Source: Candidatus Moranbacteria bacterium GW2011_GWE2_36_40
GTDB lineage: Bacteria > Patescibacteriota > Minisyncoccia > Moranbacterales > GWC2-37-73
Reading direction: 5' to 3'
Assembly (NCBI GenBank): GCA_000991645.1
Contig: LBRX01000063.1
Span: forward strand, 1-5,219
Length of the DNA: 5,219 nt
Shown: positions 5,212 through 5,219 of the stretch, in pieces
How the letters are laid out: every line of letters begins with the position of its first letter
How positions within the stretch are numbered: the first letter of the stretch is position 1
Position numbers and translations under genes: made by a program
Notes under the pieces: generated by a model
Told to the model about the DNA's origin: nothing
The model's input: the letters and a program-made list of their open reading frames with translations, nothing else
Databases searched by the model: none

Positions 5212-5219
5212 ACCAGAGA
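5035..5219 (+). pseudogene. C-terminal part of a UDP-sugar 4-epimerase (WbpP/TviC type), partial
   Basis: The plus strand is open from here to the window end. It reads EMYCKMFFELYGLKTVGLR, then YFNVYGKRQDPLGDYAAVIP, then RWITKALNNEDLPINGDGKQT. This is the substrate-binding half of an extended short-chain dehydrogenase/epimerase, closest by eye to UDP-N-acetylglucosamine 4-epimerases (WbpP, TviC, Gne) used for surface polysaccharides, which have LRYFNVFGxRQDPxGAYAAVIP and INGDGxxxRDF. The N-terminal NAD-binding Rossmann fold (GxxGxxG) and the catalytic YxxxK, which should lie just upstream, are absent; a TGA closes the frame at 4996-4998. The gene is thus cut at its 5' side by the chaperonin fragment and continues beyond 5219. 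An ATG at 5038 is internal to the family alignment and not a convincing start. Confidence 0.85.

Noticed and set aside
1..5219. CRISPR array, transposase, integrase, rRNA or replication origin
   Set aside because: No spaced repeat array, no transposase or recombinase motif and no RNA gene signature was found on either strand. The only exact long repeat is the pair within the surface gene.

Overview
This AT-rich bacterial or archaeal window has most genes on the minus strand. Poor or absent Shine-Dalgarno sequences, A-rich leaders, a large secreted beta-rich protein and a small cysteine-rich membrane protein suggest an ultra-small lineage (Patescibacteria/CPR, or possibly DPANN) recovered from a metagenome. 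This placement is inference, since no rRNA or marker gene is present.

Left part (1-3010). A possible plus-strand C-terminal gene tail (1-81) faces a 109-residue acidic hypothetical protein (111-440) that has its own promoter. Next, reading leftwards from a promoter near 3005-3034, is a two-gene unit. Its first gene is a secreted surface protein (2956 to 1159) with a signal peptide, two about 128-residue modules and three further beta-rich regions. Five bases later comes a 185-residue single-pass membrane protein with KQDV repeats and eight cysteines (1153 to 596). The surface gene is broken twice by the same one-base frame change, at the start of two perfect 100-bp direct repeats. Restoring one base in each copy gives exactly 600 codons.

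Middle part (3011-4122). An AT-rich spacer holds a 19-bp inverted repeat and an intrinsic terminator. The terminator closes a small minus-strand unit made of tspO (4002 to 3535, a five-helix TspO/MBR protein) and, one base after its stop, a frameshifted and truncated remnant of a small conserved protein (3533 to 3419). A strong palindrome carrying GAATTC repeats sits in the tspO leader.

Right part (4123-5219). A RhuM-family protein has lost its normal N-terminal region. In its place, in the same open frame, is a fragment of a group II chaperonin (thermosome) apical domain. Beyond that the opposite strand encodes the C-terminal part of a UDP-sugar 4-epimerase that runs off the window. Three unrelated genes therefore meet within about 130 bases at short shared sequences. 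This is either a genuine rearrangement or, quite likely, an assembly chimera. The exact repeats and same-type homopolymer frame breaks elsewhere make sequence quality the first thing to test before building any biological story.
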